Assembly: GCA_010093485.1 (NCBI GenBank)
Contig: MU001509.1
Span: 180,256 to 244,255 of the forward strand
DNA from: Karstenula rhodostoma CBS 690.94
Lineage: Eukaryota; Ascomycota; Dothideomycetes; Pleosporales; Didymosphaeriaceae
Reading direction: 5' to 3'
DNA: 64,000 nucleotides
Shown: piece by piece, positions 1 to 12,345 of the stretch
Layout of the letters: the number at the start of each line of letters is the position of its first letter
Position numbering within the stretch: position 1 is the first letter of the stretch
Made by a program: the position numbers and the translations under genes
The notes under the pieces: model-generated
The model's input: the letters and a program-made list of their open reading frames with translations, nothing else
Databases searched by the model: none
Told to the model about the DNA's origin: nothing

Positions 1-2114
1 AAAAAAAAAAATAAAAAAAAATATCTTTTATACCTTTAAAAAATTTCCTATTAAACTTATATAGTTATAGACTAGATTAGAGTATCCTACTCTAGTATAA
101 TTATATAGGGCTTTATAATTTCCTATATAAAAATACCTTTATTTAGAATTTTTCTAAGTAGTTAACTATATACTATTATATATATATTATATAGGGTTCC
201 CTAATTCTATAAGGAGAGGTTAAAATTTAGTTTAAAACCTTAAATTCCTTATTATAGTTAAAGGCTTAAAGTACTTAATATATAAAGCTTAATCCTTTAT
301 AATACTAAGAAGTATAAGGTAAGTATACCTTATAAATACTAGATAAACTATCTAGATTAAGCTACTATATTAACTAGCCTATTTTTAAGTAATCCTTTAT
401 TAACTACCTACCTTAATAGGCGTGTTATCTTTAGGATTACTATCTAAGAATACTTTATTAAGGATAACTTTCTTTTAAGTGTCTAGGTACTTAGGGGGCC
501 TAGCTACCTAAGAATTAGTATTATAAAAGTTACCTACTAGCTTTAGAATATTTCTAAAATTAAATACTAGATACTATATATTATTTAGGTTATAGTTTTA
601 CTATACTACTTAGTACTATAGTTTTCCCTAACTTAGTTAGTTATTATAAATAAGTAATACCTCCTACTTAAAGGTATTATTAACTTTAATTAGTAGTTCC
701 TATAGTTAGTATTATCTAAGAAGTAGATTATTAGGCACTTTCTAAAAATAGTCTATATAAAATACTAAATAAACTTTTATATATAATAGTAATTTAAACT
801 TATAGAATAACCCTTTTATCCCTATAATATAGTATAAACTATATATTTACTTATTAAGTTTAATAAAAAGATATAATATTAAAAAGCCTTTTAGAGTAAT
901 ATAGATAAAGTTACTAATAATAAAATTAAGTAGTTAATAGTATTTATTAGCTTATTTTACTATTAAGTCTTATACTATAATAAGGTTCTAATAGGTCTAA
1001 TTATAGACCTAAGTAATAGTTTTAAGGTAAGTAGTAATAAACTTATAGGCTTACTTAAAGCTAATATTATTAGGGGAGTCCTTAGGTAACCTAACTCTAT
1101 TTCTTTAGTTCTAAAAGACTTTAACTTTATAACTAAATTTAATTTTATATAGAAAGAAACTAGTAAATTTATTAGGTAAAGAGGCTTATACCTAGTCTAT
1201 TAAAGGGAGTAGATCTAACTAGTTATTCTAAAATTTATTAATAAATAGGTAGAAATACTAGTTAATATACTTATTATATATCTTAGTTTAGCTATCTATT
1301 TAAATATAACCTATAAATATAAGTTTCTACTATATATCTATAAAATAATATAGTTTACTAGTAAAATTAGAAGTAAACTATAGCCCTTAATCTAATATAA
1401 TAGATTTAGAAATACTAAAGATCCTCTAAATATACTAGTAGTAAAGGAAGGTAGTCTATTTTATAGTAATTATTTTATAGTATAATAGTAAAAAGGTATA
1501 TTTACTTAGATAGTATATATAAACTATAATATTATTAAAGCCCTTTTAGTCTAGTAGAAAGTTTTTAAAGTCTATAAAGATATCTTACTATATAGCCTTT
1601 AGAATAAGTAATAGCTAAAGTAGACCTAACTTCTTATTATAAGGGGGCTTAGTTTAGTAGTAGATTTTATAATTTTATATAAACTATTTAATATCTATAT
1701 ATATATAGCTCTAATAATATAATTTCTAGATAAGTTTATAGGTCTTTTTAGTACTAGAGTATATAATTATCTAGTAGGAGTAAACTATATTAATAAGGAT
1801 TATTTAAAACTAACTAGTTTTAGGGATAACTAGATAGTCTTAGTATAAAAGAAGTCTAGAAGGTATTCTATTATATTTACTATTTAGTTTAAAAATAGCC
1901 TTTTAAAATAGTTCTAAAATTAGGTTAGTATAATTTATTTTAAGTAGGTAGTTTACTAGTATAATAAAAGAGTCTTATAATTTAGCCTCTCTACTCTACT
2001 AGTTTAGCTTAGTAGTAGTAACTAATACTACTATTTTATAGTCCTTATTATTAGTATTATTATTAGTAATATCCTATTATTAGGGGAAGAAATATATTAT
2101 ATAGGCTAACTTAG

Positions 2115-2624
2115 CTTTTACCTTCTATATAACTAGTTTTTCCTATTTTTATAATAGTATATTAGCTATAATATTTATAGATTTAGGGTAAAATATAATT
2201 ATATAGTTATACTAGAATAATACTTCTAACTAATAAGTCTAGTAGAGTATAAGTTTTTACTTTATAGAGAAGTATTTAAGTATATAATAGTCTATAATAA
2301 TAGTAAATAACTTTTCTAACTATAAACTAATAAGCTAGGTATACTATATATATAACCTATCTATAATAATAAGTATTTCCTTATTATAAATATTATAATT
2401 TATCTCTATTAATTTTATTTTATATAAGTAAAAACTAAAAGGTTTCTAGATTCTATTATTTTATATTTATAAGATAACTTCTATAATAATATTATTATTA
2501 GTATTAGTCTTTATCTATATCTTATAGTAGGGGGAGTACTATATAATAAGATTATCTAAGTAGAAAAGGTCCTTTATAGCTTAAAAAGTAGTATATTCCT
2601 TATTTTTAAATTTATACTAGATAC
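2115..2624 (-). pseudogene. Gypsy RNase H fragment (downstream half of the split pol)
   Basis: On the minus strand the frame just below the copia insertion continues the RT-RNase H linker. Around 2300 to 2150 it reads like the gypsy segment with a D-H-x-x-L-x-Y-F core, then a basic stretch, then an A-x-x-L-S-like end. The visible order is DYYILKYFS, then a Lys-rich stretch, then YNYIIIFYPKS. Several codons are stops that differ from Gln codons by one C-to-T change. Family assignment rests on this motif spacing, read by eye. Confidence 0.65.
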
Positions 2625-2629
2625 CTTTT
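2625..2629. repeat. Target-site duplication, left copy (CTTTT)
   Basis: CTTTT lies directly before the left copia LTR. The same five bases follow the right LTR at 9858-9862. A perfect 5-base duplication is typical of LTR-element integration. Confidence 0.85.
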
Positions 2630-2835
2630 TATAGTAGTAAAAAGGAGCTCGAATATCCCTTTATTTAGGGAGCGAATTAATTAGATTACTATATAAGAAA
2701 AGATTACTAGAAAGGCTAGTTATATACTATACTCGTCCTAAATTAGTTTAGTATTTAGGTTAAGGTACCCCTTATCGCGGCTAATTAGAGCTCTATAAAC
2801 CCTAATATTACTAAGTATTATTTATATTTTTAATA
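2630..2835 (-). repeat. Copia LTR, left copy (3' LTR of the minus-strand element)
   Basis: Pairs base for base with 9652-9857 (offset 7022). The two copies differ at about ten positions, all C/T or G/A. Ends are TA...TA, as expected from the canonical TG...CA after RIP. This copy keeps several CG dinucleotides (near 2649, 2673, 2734, 2776) that the right copy has mostly lost. Confidence 0.9.
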
Positions 2836-3215
2836 TACCCCCTAGGCGAATAGTACTTATTATTTATCTACTAGTAGAATTTAATTATTTAGATTAGCTT
2901 CCCTTAGAAATATATAGCTTAGACTATAATTTCCTACTTATATTATACTATTATTAGTATCGCGATACTAATTAGCTAGAATAAGAGTCTTCTAGTACTT
3001 AATATAGTATTTATAAATAGTAGTAGCCTTATAACTAGGTATAGTAAATAATAGTAAATAAGGTAAGTAATTATTATATAATATAAACTAGTAGAGGTAG
3101 GTAGGATAAGAAGGTATCTTTTATACTTTTTAAACTTTTTTTTTTTATTCCTATTATCCTATTTTATAGTATATTCTTACTTTTTACTTTTTAATACTTT
3201 ACTTATACCTTTTAA

Positions 3216-4335
3216 ATAGCTAATAACACTGCTAAAGCTCGCGTTACTAAAGTATATAAATAAGAAGAGAGGTTTAAAGCTAAATAAATAGCTACTACTA
3301 AAAGATTTACTATAACTCCTTAAATAACTTATTAATCTAGTTACCCTCCTACTTAGTCTACTTCCTATACTTCTAGCTAAGCTCCTCTAATAGTATTATA
3401 TATTCCTCTAGCTATAAAAGAAGAGTATATTAGGGCTATCTAACTAATAAGCTACCTTAGCTATTTAATAAATATCTTAAGTAGTAGGTTAGATAGCCTC
3501 TACTATAATATTATAAACTAGTAAACTAGATACTACTTTTACTATTATATATACTTATATAAATTAATATAAACTAGATTCTCTACTTATCTAATTAAAC
3601 TTTACTAATTATTATAGTCTACTATTTCTAGCTATATATATAATATACTTTATCCTATTCTATAATAATCTAAACTCTAGTATAAGTTTCCCTTATCTTC
3701 TTTATTACTTAGATTTTTACTAACTATATATAGGCTTATAAGGTTAATTATTTATAGTAGTATATTTAAGCTATATTAAAGAATTAAAATAAGAGTTAAG
3801 AAACCCTTCTTATACCTTTATAGAACCCCTACTTAATAACTAGTTTTTTTCCTACTCTCTTTACTTTTATTTCTACTTTACCTATTTTTATTCTATTTCT
3901 ATCTATTTCTATTTTTACTTCTATCCCTACTCCTTTTACTCTTATCCCTATTTCTACTATTTCTATCCCTACTCTATCTACTTTCTAGTAGGTCTACCCT
4001 ATAAATAGCTAAGAGGTAGGCTTATAAAAGGCTATATATACTTTTAAGTATAATATATCTACTCCTTATAAGTACTATACTTTATAGTAGCTCTATAAGG
4101 TAGGTCTAAGTATTAGTTATTATAGTATAGATTAGTAGTAGCCTAATTTTAATTATTCTAAGGAGTATCTATATAGTTATAATAGGTATTTTAAAGCTAA
4201 GGAATTTTCTATTTATAGTTAGGGTAGCTTTAAATATAGGTATTTTAGGTGCTCTAATATATTAGAAGTATAGTAGTATACTTAGCTTTATAAGCTCTTT
4301 AATTAGATACTTAATATATTTAAGTAAGATAGATT
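3216..4335 (+). pseudogene. Plus-strand reading frame inside the copia element, opposite to pol; unknown function
   Basis: From ATA at 3216 (one G-to-A step from ATG) one frame stays protein-like for roughly 200 codons. Nearly every stop in it is TAA or TAG where Gln (CAA/CAG) would be expected. It starts with a basic, Ala/Thr/Lys-rich stretch (ANNTAKARVTKVYK). A run of T near 3842-3850 shifts the frame. The shifted frame continues through a Pro/Thr/Ser-Ile-rich linker (about 3850-3980) and a polar segment to about 4335. It lies downstream of pol and antisense to it. I do not recognise the protein. It could be an accessory antisense ORF of this copia family, or remains of a third element or captured gene. 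Confidence 0.5.
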
Positions 4336-4949
4336 TCTTTTATTTTTCCTTTATTTTTCTTTTATTCTCTAGTTAAAAAGTACTTTTTATAATTAAATCT
4401 AATAAATCTCTACTTACTTTACTTCTTTTATATCTATAATTATAAAACTTATATCTTAAAGGTTAAGTAGCTATATAAATCTAGTAAACTACTACTTTAA
4501 TAGTACTTTTATTAAACTATCTATAGGTATTTTACTTATTTTAAAATATAAAACCTTAAATAATCCCTTTATATACTTTTATTATAACTATATATTCTAG
4601 ATATTAATATAGTAAAAATATATAATAATTCTTTTATTTTTTCTAATTACTAGTCTAATTATCTACTAGTTATTATAGTAGATTTACTAGAGTAATCCTA
4701 AGTCTAGTATAAGTTTAGTAAAGAAGTACTTTAAAACTATTACTTCTTTACTAATATACTCTAGAGTAAGAAGCTCTATTTTTATAGTTAAAATTATAAT
4801 TATACTTTAGTAAGCTATCTTTTATAGAATAGTACCTCTAAATAGTAGAGTAATATACCTATAGAATAATTATTTTATTAGTAGATTATTTATAAAAGAT
4901 ATATCTCTATAGATAAGTAGGTCTAAACTATTATATCTACTAAACTAAA

Positions 4950-6000
4950 TTACTTTCTAGTGTATCTTATAGAGGTATAGAATTACTTAATTAACTATTA
5001 CTTTATACTTTATACTTAGGTTAGTAAGGAAGAAGGATAGCTTTAATATAGTAAATATAATATTTAGTTATAGTATAATCACTATATATAAAGCTAATCT
5101 AACCTTTTCTTAATAACTTTTAATTTACTATAGTAATACTTCGCCTTTACTCTTTTTAAACTTATTAATTAAGAAAGGAGTAGGTAGGAAACTACTAGCT
5201 TTATAAAGCTTAAATCTTTTTATAATCTTATTAATATATATATTATATATAAGCGTGATTATCTAATTATCTTAGTCTCTAATTACTTATATTTTAAGAA
5301 ACTACTTAACTAGTCCCTTATCTTTAATCTTATATTTATTTATAATCTTATTCTATAGTATTTAAGCTTACTCTTTATAGTTATTATAATATAGAAGTAG
5401 TATATTATCTATATAGAATAGTACTAGGATTTTCTAATCTCTAGAAAGGAATAAATAAGGCTCTTCTTTTAAAGCTTTAAACCCTTTAACTCTAAATAAG
5501 CGGGAAAACTCTTTATACTAGAAAAGTAGTAAGTCTCTTAAACTATAGAGAACTTAATTTAATCTTATATATATTTCTAGTATCTTAAACCTATCTAGAA
5601 GTTTATAGGTTATAGGATTATCTACTATAATTATAGTATTTAGAAATACTCCTATAATATTATATTATTTAATCTTAAGATTAAACTCTATAATAATTAC
5701 TATTACTACTTAGAATAACCTTACTATAAGTATAGTAGTATAGGTTAAGTATAAAATATCTTTTAATTAAAAGTCCCCTTTAACTATAATATAAGCTTTA
5801 TAGTTCTTAAACTAACTATCCTAATTAAACTTATATATAAATACCTATTTTAATAAAAGTAGGTATTCTATTATTTATAATTAGGGTAGTTTTATTTAAG
5901 TTCCTTTCTATTATAGGGTAGTAATCTCTTTAATTATAGCCTACTTAAATAGCTTTCCTAGAGGATAGGAAAGTAGATATTTCTAGAATATTAGTTTTAG
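4950..6000 (-). pseudogene. Copia reverse transcriptase remnant
   Basis: Minus-strand translation shows three hallmarks in order. The entry segment near 5960-5900 has a KEI-T-L...K-G-T-x-I-K-L-P pattern. The catalytic box at about 5405-5440 reads FYIDNILLLY, with the second Asp of the YVDD-type box changed to Asn. Then follows a KSKGEVLL...L-A-L-Y-I stretch near 5180-5050, matching the segment before copia RNase H. The Asp-to-Asn change is what RIP on the opposite strand would cause. Stops are Gln/Trp-type. Not functional. Confidence 0.75.
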
Positions 6001-9000
6001 TAGTAGCTTATCTCTATATAGATAAGCTAGTAATATTACTAGTTTTAATTTCTTAAATATAGCTACTATAACTATTATATTTAGTATCTTATAGTCTTTA
6101 TACTTATTCTAGGTTTTATCTACTCCTAGTATAAATATATACGCGAAGTTAATCTAGAAACTATCTTTTAAAGATAGATCTACTATTAGTATATATATAC
6201 TAAAATTTAATCTATCCCTTAGTTAATTATTATAATCTATATCTTATTATCTTAATTTTTAAACTAGTAAATACCTACTTATTAGTTAGTTAATTTTAGA
6301 TACCTCTTCTTAAAGTTATTTACTTACCCTACTTACTATAAGGAAGACACGCTATTATCTTTAGCTTACTAGTAAATTTTCTACTTTATCTAGTAGTATA
6401 GAGTTAGTTACACTAGATTAAGAGGTAGTAATAGGGTTTTAAAGCTCCTACTCTAGGGAAGTATTATTCTAAGGCTCTAGTTTACTAGCTCTTCTAGTTA
6501 AATTCTAATTCTAGTAGCTCCTAGTATCTTTATAATTATATTAATTAGTCCCTATAATATCTAGCTATAGTATTATATTTAGGGTTATAAGTTCTATACT
6601 TAAATTTTAGCCTATATAAATTCTTAGTTACTAGCTAGCTATACCTATAGCTTATATAGTAGTTAGTATTATTACTTCCTAATTCCTTAGCTAGCTATCT
6701 TTAGAATCTATCTACTCTAATTCTTTACCCCTAAGTAGTTACTTAGTATTCTTAATTTTTATAGTACTTATATACTTATTTAAGCTAGAAGTAAAATTAA
6801 TTATATTAAATATATCTTCTAGATTATTAACCTTATCCTTATAAATACTTTTTATAATTCTTAAAGCTTTTATTTTTAGAAGCTTAACTTTATATACTCC
6901 CTAGTAAAAGATTATTTTATTAAATATAATATTCCTAGTTATAATTACTTAATTAAGTATAGGAACCTATATTCTATAGATATTAAAAGTTTAATAGCCT
7001 ACTAAATATCTAATATAAGCTCTTAAATTTATTTTAAATCCCCTTTTATTATACCTAGCTTCGCGATTCTTTATTAGAGGATATACTTAGTATCTATAGG
7101 TATAAATCCTACTCTAGTCTAGATAGAAATCTACTATTATATATTATATAATTACTAGCTTATAGTACTAAAAGTATTATTAGAACTAGCTATTTAATAT
7201 TTTATTTAGTAATTAAAAGCTATATACTACGCTTAGACTTATATTATATAGCTAGACTACTATATCTATAATCTCTAGCTATAGCTTTATTAGTAGATTT
7301 ATACTAGACCTTATTTTTACTATTTATTTAATTAGCTCTTTTCTAGCTTACTCTGCCGAACTATTAGTTTTATATATATAAGGTAGTAAAGGGTTAATTA
7401 TAATTTCTTCTTTAATTACCTATTCCTTATATTATAATATCCCTTATTATAGGAGTATTACTATATTATTATCCTACTAGATTTATATAATTTAGAGCTA
7501 GTACTTATTCTTTATAAAGGTTAATAGGTGTTTTATTAATTATAGAATCTCTAAAAGTATCTTCCCTTATAGATTAAAATTATAGAACTTCCTACTAAAT
7601 TCTTTCTTTATTATAAGAATTTAGGATTTAAGTATTTACCCTTACTCTATATTAAATAGGTTCTATATAATATAGTAGAATAGATATAGTAAATACTTAT
7701 ATAATTATTATAAGATTATTTTACTTATATATATAACTATATAATACTTATATTCTTATTATCGCGTTCCTTTAATAGATATACTATATACACTAGAAAC
7801 TAGAGCTTATAAAGCCTTTTTCCTAAGGTATCCTAATTACTTATACTATAGTTCTTTACTATTTAAGCAGGAAATATTCTCTCTTAATAGTCTAGATAGT
7901 TAAATTATATTTATAATAGTAGGATAAAAGTATATAGGCTTATATTTAAGAAAAATAAGGTTATACTTATACTATAGGTCTACTATTATAACGCTTTATT
8001 TAATTATTCTAATCCTTAGGGTATTATCTAAGCCAAGATACTAAATACTAACTTTCTTAAGTTAAGCTTCTAAGATAATATTTATATAAAAGTTCTTAAC
8101 TACCTTTATATCTTTAAGTAGTAGATTCTCTAATTATTTCCTATTCTTACTATAAAGAATATTCTTAATTAGGTAATTTCCTATTTCTAAGATAGGTAGA
8201 GCTTAAATTCCTACTTTAACTTAGTCTTCTATAGTTACTTTCTTAAAAGAACTAATAACTAGAAGGTTTTAATTATTAATAAGGTAAATAGTAGTTATAC
8301 TATCTAGAATTATACTCTTAGAAAGTAGGTAAGAATTCTATATTATATTATAGATTCTATTCTTAGAGACTTTACTTAGAAGGTTAATTAGATTAATAAG
8401 AGCTACTATAATACTACTAAAATAGTTAATAGTAAACTACTTCTTATTACTTATTTTCTAATTAGTACTATTAATCTTAGTCTATAGCTTTAACTATTAT
8501 AGGAGCTTTAGATAGTTTAAAATCTTATTTTACTCTTTATTAGAAAGGTTAAATACTTAGGATCTATTAATTAGAGTACTAGTAATAGCTATCTATAAGT
8601 ATTAGTATTTAATTAGTTACTATTTATATTAGGTATTCTTATAGGGGTAGCTAAAATAATTATTATTTTATATATTATTAGATAATTCCCTACTAGGCTT
8701 AATAGTCTAACTACTAAATATTATATAGATACTAGTCCTTTTATAATTAGGATAGAGTAATTATTTCTAGATTAGTACTAAAAATACCTTTCTAATCTTA
8801 GAAAGTATTATTATAGGCCTTTTAAGTATCTTATTAAGTAGGATTTATTACTTAATTAAGTGGGACTACTTAGGGGTAATCTTCTCGCCTAAAGCTTTAA
8901 AGAAATTATAGATTATAAGTATTCCTTTAGTTTCTTTAACTAAGTATATAATTACTTTATAGTAGAAAAACTACTATTCTTTAAACTAGGTTTCTAGATT

Positions 9001-9249
9001 CTACTATCTACTCTTTACTTTATTAAAATAAATATAATATTATACTTAAATAAGGTTCTTAGTTACTCCTTTAGTAGGCGCTAGATTATTCTTTAGTATA
9101 TAAAGTAGATATTATAAGGTAGATTTATTATCTTTAACTATATTAATTATTACTAAAGTAAGGAGATCTTAGGAGATAGTAGTATAAATCTAGTTCTAGA
9201 AATTTTATAGCTTAGAATAGTATATTTACTAGTTAGAGACTATAATATA

Positions 9250-9450
9250 ATATTCTATAATTCTTAAAATATAGCTTTCCTTATCCTTTTTATATAATTT
9301 AAGCTCCTGCTTATAATCTTTAAGGTTATCTAAAGTAACTAGTTAGTATAGTTCCTCTAGAATAACTAGTTAAATAGGGTAATTATCCTTAATTAAGGGG
9401 ACTATTAGACTATCTAGATTAATTTTAGACTAAATACCTTTAAAGTTTAC
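9250..9450 (-). pseudogene. Copia gag-like remnant
   Basis: The minus strand reads a hydrophilic stretch including INLDSLIVPLIKDNYPI, then ELY and LVTLDNLKDYKQEL. The spacing resembles the L-x-x-x-N-Y-x-x-W segment of copia Gag proteins (the Trp codon is a stop here). It lies just inside the 5' LTR where gag is expected. The call is by position and weak sequence likeness. Confidence 0.5.
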
Positions 9451-9651
9451 TTAGAAATATAAGCTTATAAACTAATAAGGCTAGCTTATTTAATTAATAA
9501 GCTAGGTCTAAGTAACTAGAATAGTTAAATCACTTATAGCTTTATTAAATAAAAAAGGCTTTTAGTATAATAGAAGAACCTAAGAGGGCATATTTAAGTA
9601 GTAAAGTATATAGGGAGAATTATCCTATATTCTAAGTACTAGACTTATAAC

Positions 9652-9857
9652 TATAGTAGTAAAAAGGAGCTTAAATATCCCTTTATTTAGGGAGTAAATT
9701 AATTAGATTACTATATAAGAAAAGATTACTAAAAAGGCTAGTTATATACTATACTTATCCTAAATTAGTTTAGTACTTAGGTTAAGGTACCCCTTATCGT
9801 GGCTAATTAGAGCTCTATAAACCCTAATATTACTAAGTATTATTTATATTCTTAATA
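9652..9857 (-). repeat. Copia LTR, right copy (5' LTR of the minus-strand element)
   Basis: Matches 2630-2835 except for about ten transitions. It is the more heavily mutated copy: three CG sites of the left LTR read TA here and one reads TG. It is followed by the CTTTT duplication. Confidence 0.9.
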
Positions 9858-9862
9858 CTTTT
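9858..9862. repeat. Target-site duplication, right copy (CTTTT)
   Basis: The same five bases as 2625-2629. Beyond it the outer gypsy reading frame resumes. Confidence 0.85.
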
Positions 9863-10152
9863 TTAGTTAGTTTAGTAAGGGGTTAAATAATATATCTATA
9901 GTTTTTAAAGTAGATCTAATAGTAGTTATAAAATTCTAAAAAGGATTAGAGGGTATAAAGACTAGTAGGCTCTTTCTAGTCCTATACTATAGTTTCCTTC
10001 TTAGAATCCTTATAGATCCTATTAGTAGTAATAATAAAGCCTAGGAATTTAATTTCTTAAATAATAAATTCGCTTTTCTTAATATTATAATAGAGGTAGT
10101 ACTTTTTTAACTATTTAATAACTTTAGATATATAAGCCTTATACTCTAGGGG

Positions 10153-10567
10153 GTCCTTAGAATAGATAAGGATATTATTAATATAAATTATATAAATTAA
10201 GTTAATTATATTAGCTAGAATTATATTAATAAAGTATTAGAATAATACTAGTCTATTAGTTATACTAAAAGAAAGAATATTATACTTAAAGTTACTATAT
10301 TAAGTTTAAAATATAAAGAGGTTAGAGGTATATTTAGTAAGTTATATATAGTAAAAAGCTTATTATAGGTCTAGTTTAGTAAATATATATACCCTAGATA
10401 GGTATATAAGAGTTTTCTCTAGTAATAATATAAAAGTAATATCCTTTTTAATAATACTATTAAACCTCCTATAATTAATATAAAGATATTACCCCCCTTT
10501 AGACTTCTTTATATATAAAATAGAGGAGGTAAAGCTAGTATTACTAGGAGAGATAAACCTTTTCTTT
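10153..10567 (-). pseudogene. Gypsy reverse transcriptase remnant
   Basis: The minus-strand frame is almost continuous. It begins at about 10567 with KRFISPSNTSF, continues through ILYIKKSKGG, a NYRRFNSIIKKDI segment and FTKLDL, and ends at the catalytic box YINNILIYSKD (about 10183-10153). These are the ordered Ty3/gypsy RT blocks. Both catalytic Asp residues of the YxDD box read Asn and several Gln codons read as stops, all from single G-to-A or C-to-T changes. The enzyme is dead. Confidence 0.85.
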
Positions 10568-11929
10568 ACTATATTCTAAATATATAGATATAGTAATTCT
10601 AACTTATTAAGGGATATAGGGTATAGTAGAGAGGTCTTTAAAGTACTAATATCCTTAATAAGAATAATATTATAATTAATACCTTCCTATTATAGAGGTA
10701 AGGTATTTACCTTTTATTTACTAAAGTAAGAAATATCTATCCCTATCTATCTATAATAGAAAAGCTTAGCTTTAAGTTTTACTAGTAGTTATTCTTAAGA
10801 CTTTTTTAAAAAGTTAGCTATAATTTTCTTCTTATAATACTTAGCTTCTATAAGTTTAAATAACTTATATTAATTAATAGAGCTAATCTCTATACCTTAT
10901 ATACTAACTATAAATACTATAATAGAGATAATTAAAATATTAATACTAGTCTTAAAAAGCTATTCCCTTATTAGTATTTAATACTTAGGGGGTTTCTTTA
11001 GAGTTAGTAGCTCTAGATTAGATAGTACTTTATTTATTTTATATAAATCTTCCTTATATTAAAGTTATTTTATAGGGTAGAAGATAGTAATAACTTAGTC
11101 CTTTAGATAGTTTTTTAGTTTAATCCTTAACTTTTATAAGAGTTTCTTAGTAGCTTATTTACTAGAGTCTCTAGTAGGATTAGGCTTAGTAGAGGTAATT
11201 AATTCTCCTAGTAATAATTTATTATTATATAGTAATTTATTACTATATTTATATACTAGGGTATTATTCTTAATACTAGGCTTAACTAATTACTAACTCT
11301 TATCTCTAGACTCTAGTAGTTTAGCTTTATTACTATTTTTATTTAAAGATATATAGTATATTATAATAAAGTCCTTATCTAGAATAGGCTCTACTAAAGG
11401 TAGTTAATAATTATTATAATTCTAGGGGGTAGCCTATATTAGAGAGATAGATAATATCCTAAACTCTATAGGGATTTTAAACTCCTTTATAGGGGAGTAT
11501 TCCCTATAAAGTAATTATACTTATTAAAGTTAAATATCCTCCTTCTTAAAGTTAGTATCCTATTAATTAGTATTAAACTAGTATTCTTTATTAACTAATA
11601 GGAGTAGGTAATATAGTACTATAAATAGAGTAATAACCTATAATAGTATATTATCTAGCTATTTTAAGTACTAATTATAATAATTAATTAGTATTTTAAT
11701 ATCCTTAAAGAATTTTTATCCTATAATAAGGTTATAGTTTTTTATTTTATATAGAATAAACTATATAGTTATAGGGTATCTATTAATATTAAGTACTACT
11801 TAAAAGTAGTAATTAACTAAGGTAGCCTTTTTACTAGTAAAACTCTTAAGAGGGATTAGATATTTAAGCTATATTAACTTAATACTAAGTTAGTACCTTA
11901 GTACTTTCTTTAGCTATAAGATAATAAGA

Positions 11930-11990
11930 TTATATATAAATATACTAGAATTAATAAGGCTATATATATAAATCTTATATCTATTATTTT
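11930..11990 (-). pseudogene. Gypsy retropepsin active-site remnant
   Basis: Minus-strand translation reads IYSLINSSIFIYNLI, fitting the retropepsin D-S-G triad region with Asp to Asn and Gly to Ser changes of RIP type. It lies between the zinc knuckle and RT, where protease belongs. Confidence 0.55.
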
Positions 11991-12297
11991 AGAATATTAT
12001 AGAAAGTATAAAAGGTATTTCCTTAAATAAGTTAGGGATTTAAATACCTTTAGAGTTAGTATAATATTTCTTAGGGTAGAATACTAATTTTTATAGGTTA
12101 ATTAGTTCTATACTTACTACTCCTATTAAGGGTACTAGTCTAGAGTTAACTAGTACCTCTAGTTTTCTAATTTAAAGTTTAACTTAAAGTCTTTATTAGA
12201 GGTATATTTATTACTAGATTTTAGAAAAAAGTAAGTCTTATTCTTTTTTTAAACTTTTATAATAGTAGTAATAGTATATCTATTATAGGGTTTAATA

Positions 12298-12345
12298 GGG
12301 TAATTATAATAGATATAGTTCTTAGAGAGGTAATTATAATATACC
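12298..12345 (-). pseudogene. Gypsy gag zinc-knuckle remnant with all ligands turned to Tyr
   Basis: The minus strand reads YYNYLSKNYIYYNYP. Tyr residues sit at positions 1, 4, 9 and 14, exactly the C-x2-C-x4-H-x4-C spacing. RIP turns TGT/TGC and CAT/CAC codons into TAT/TAC, so a CCHC knuckle becomes four tyrosines. Position upstream of the protease agrees. Confidence 0.6.

Larger units (their letters stand above)
2630..9857 (-). mobile_element. Inner Ty1/copia LTR retrotransposon, RIP-degraded
   Basis: A 7228-base element bounded by 206-base LTRs (2630-2835 and 9652-9857) and a CTTTT target duplication. Coding remains run on the minus strand: a gag-like stretch near 9250-9450 and reverse transcriptase from about 6000 down to about 5000. 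RT lies downstream of gag with room for protease and integrase between, as in copia. Integrase was not mapped to a motif. All frames are broken by TAA/TAG codons expected from C-to-T changes. The region downstream of pol also holds a plus-strand reading frame (3216 to about 4330), listed separately. The element sits inside the gypsy pol gene, so it is the younger insertion, and RIP followed its arrival. Confidence 0.9.
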
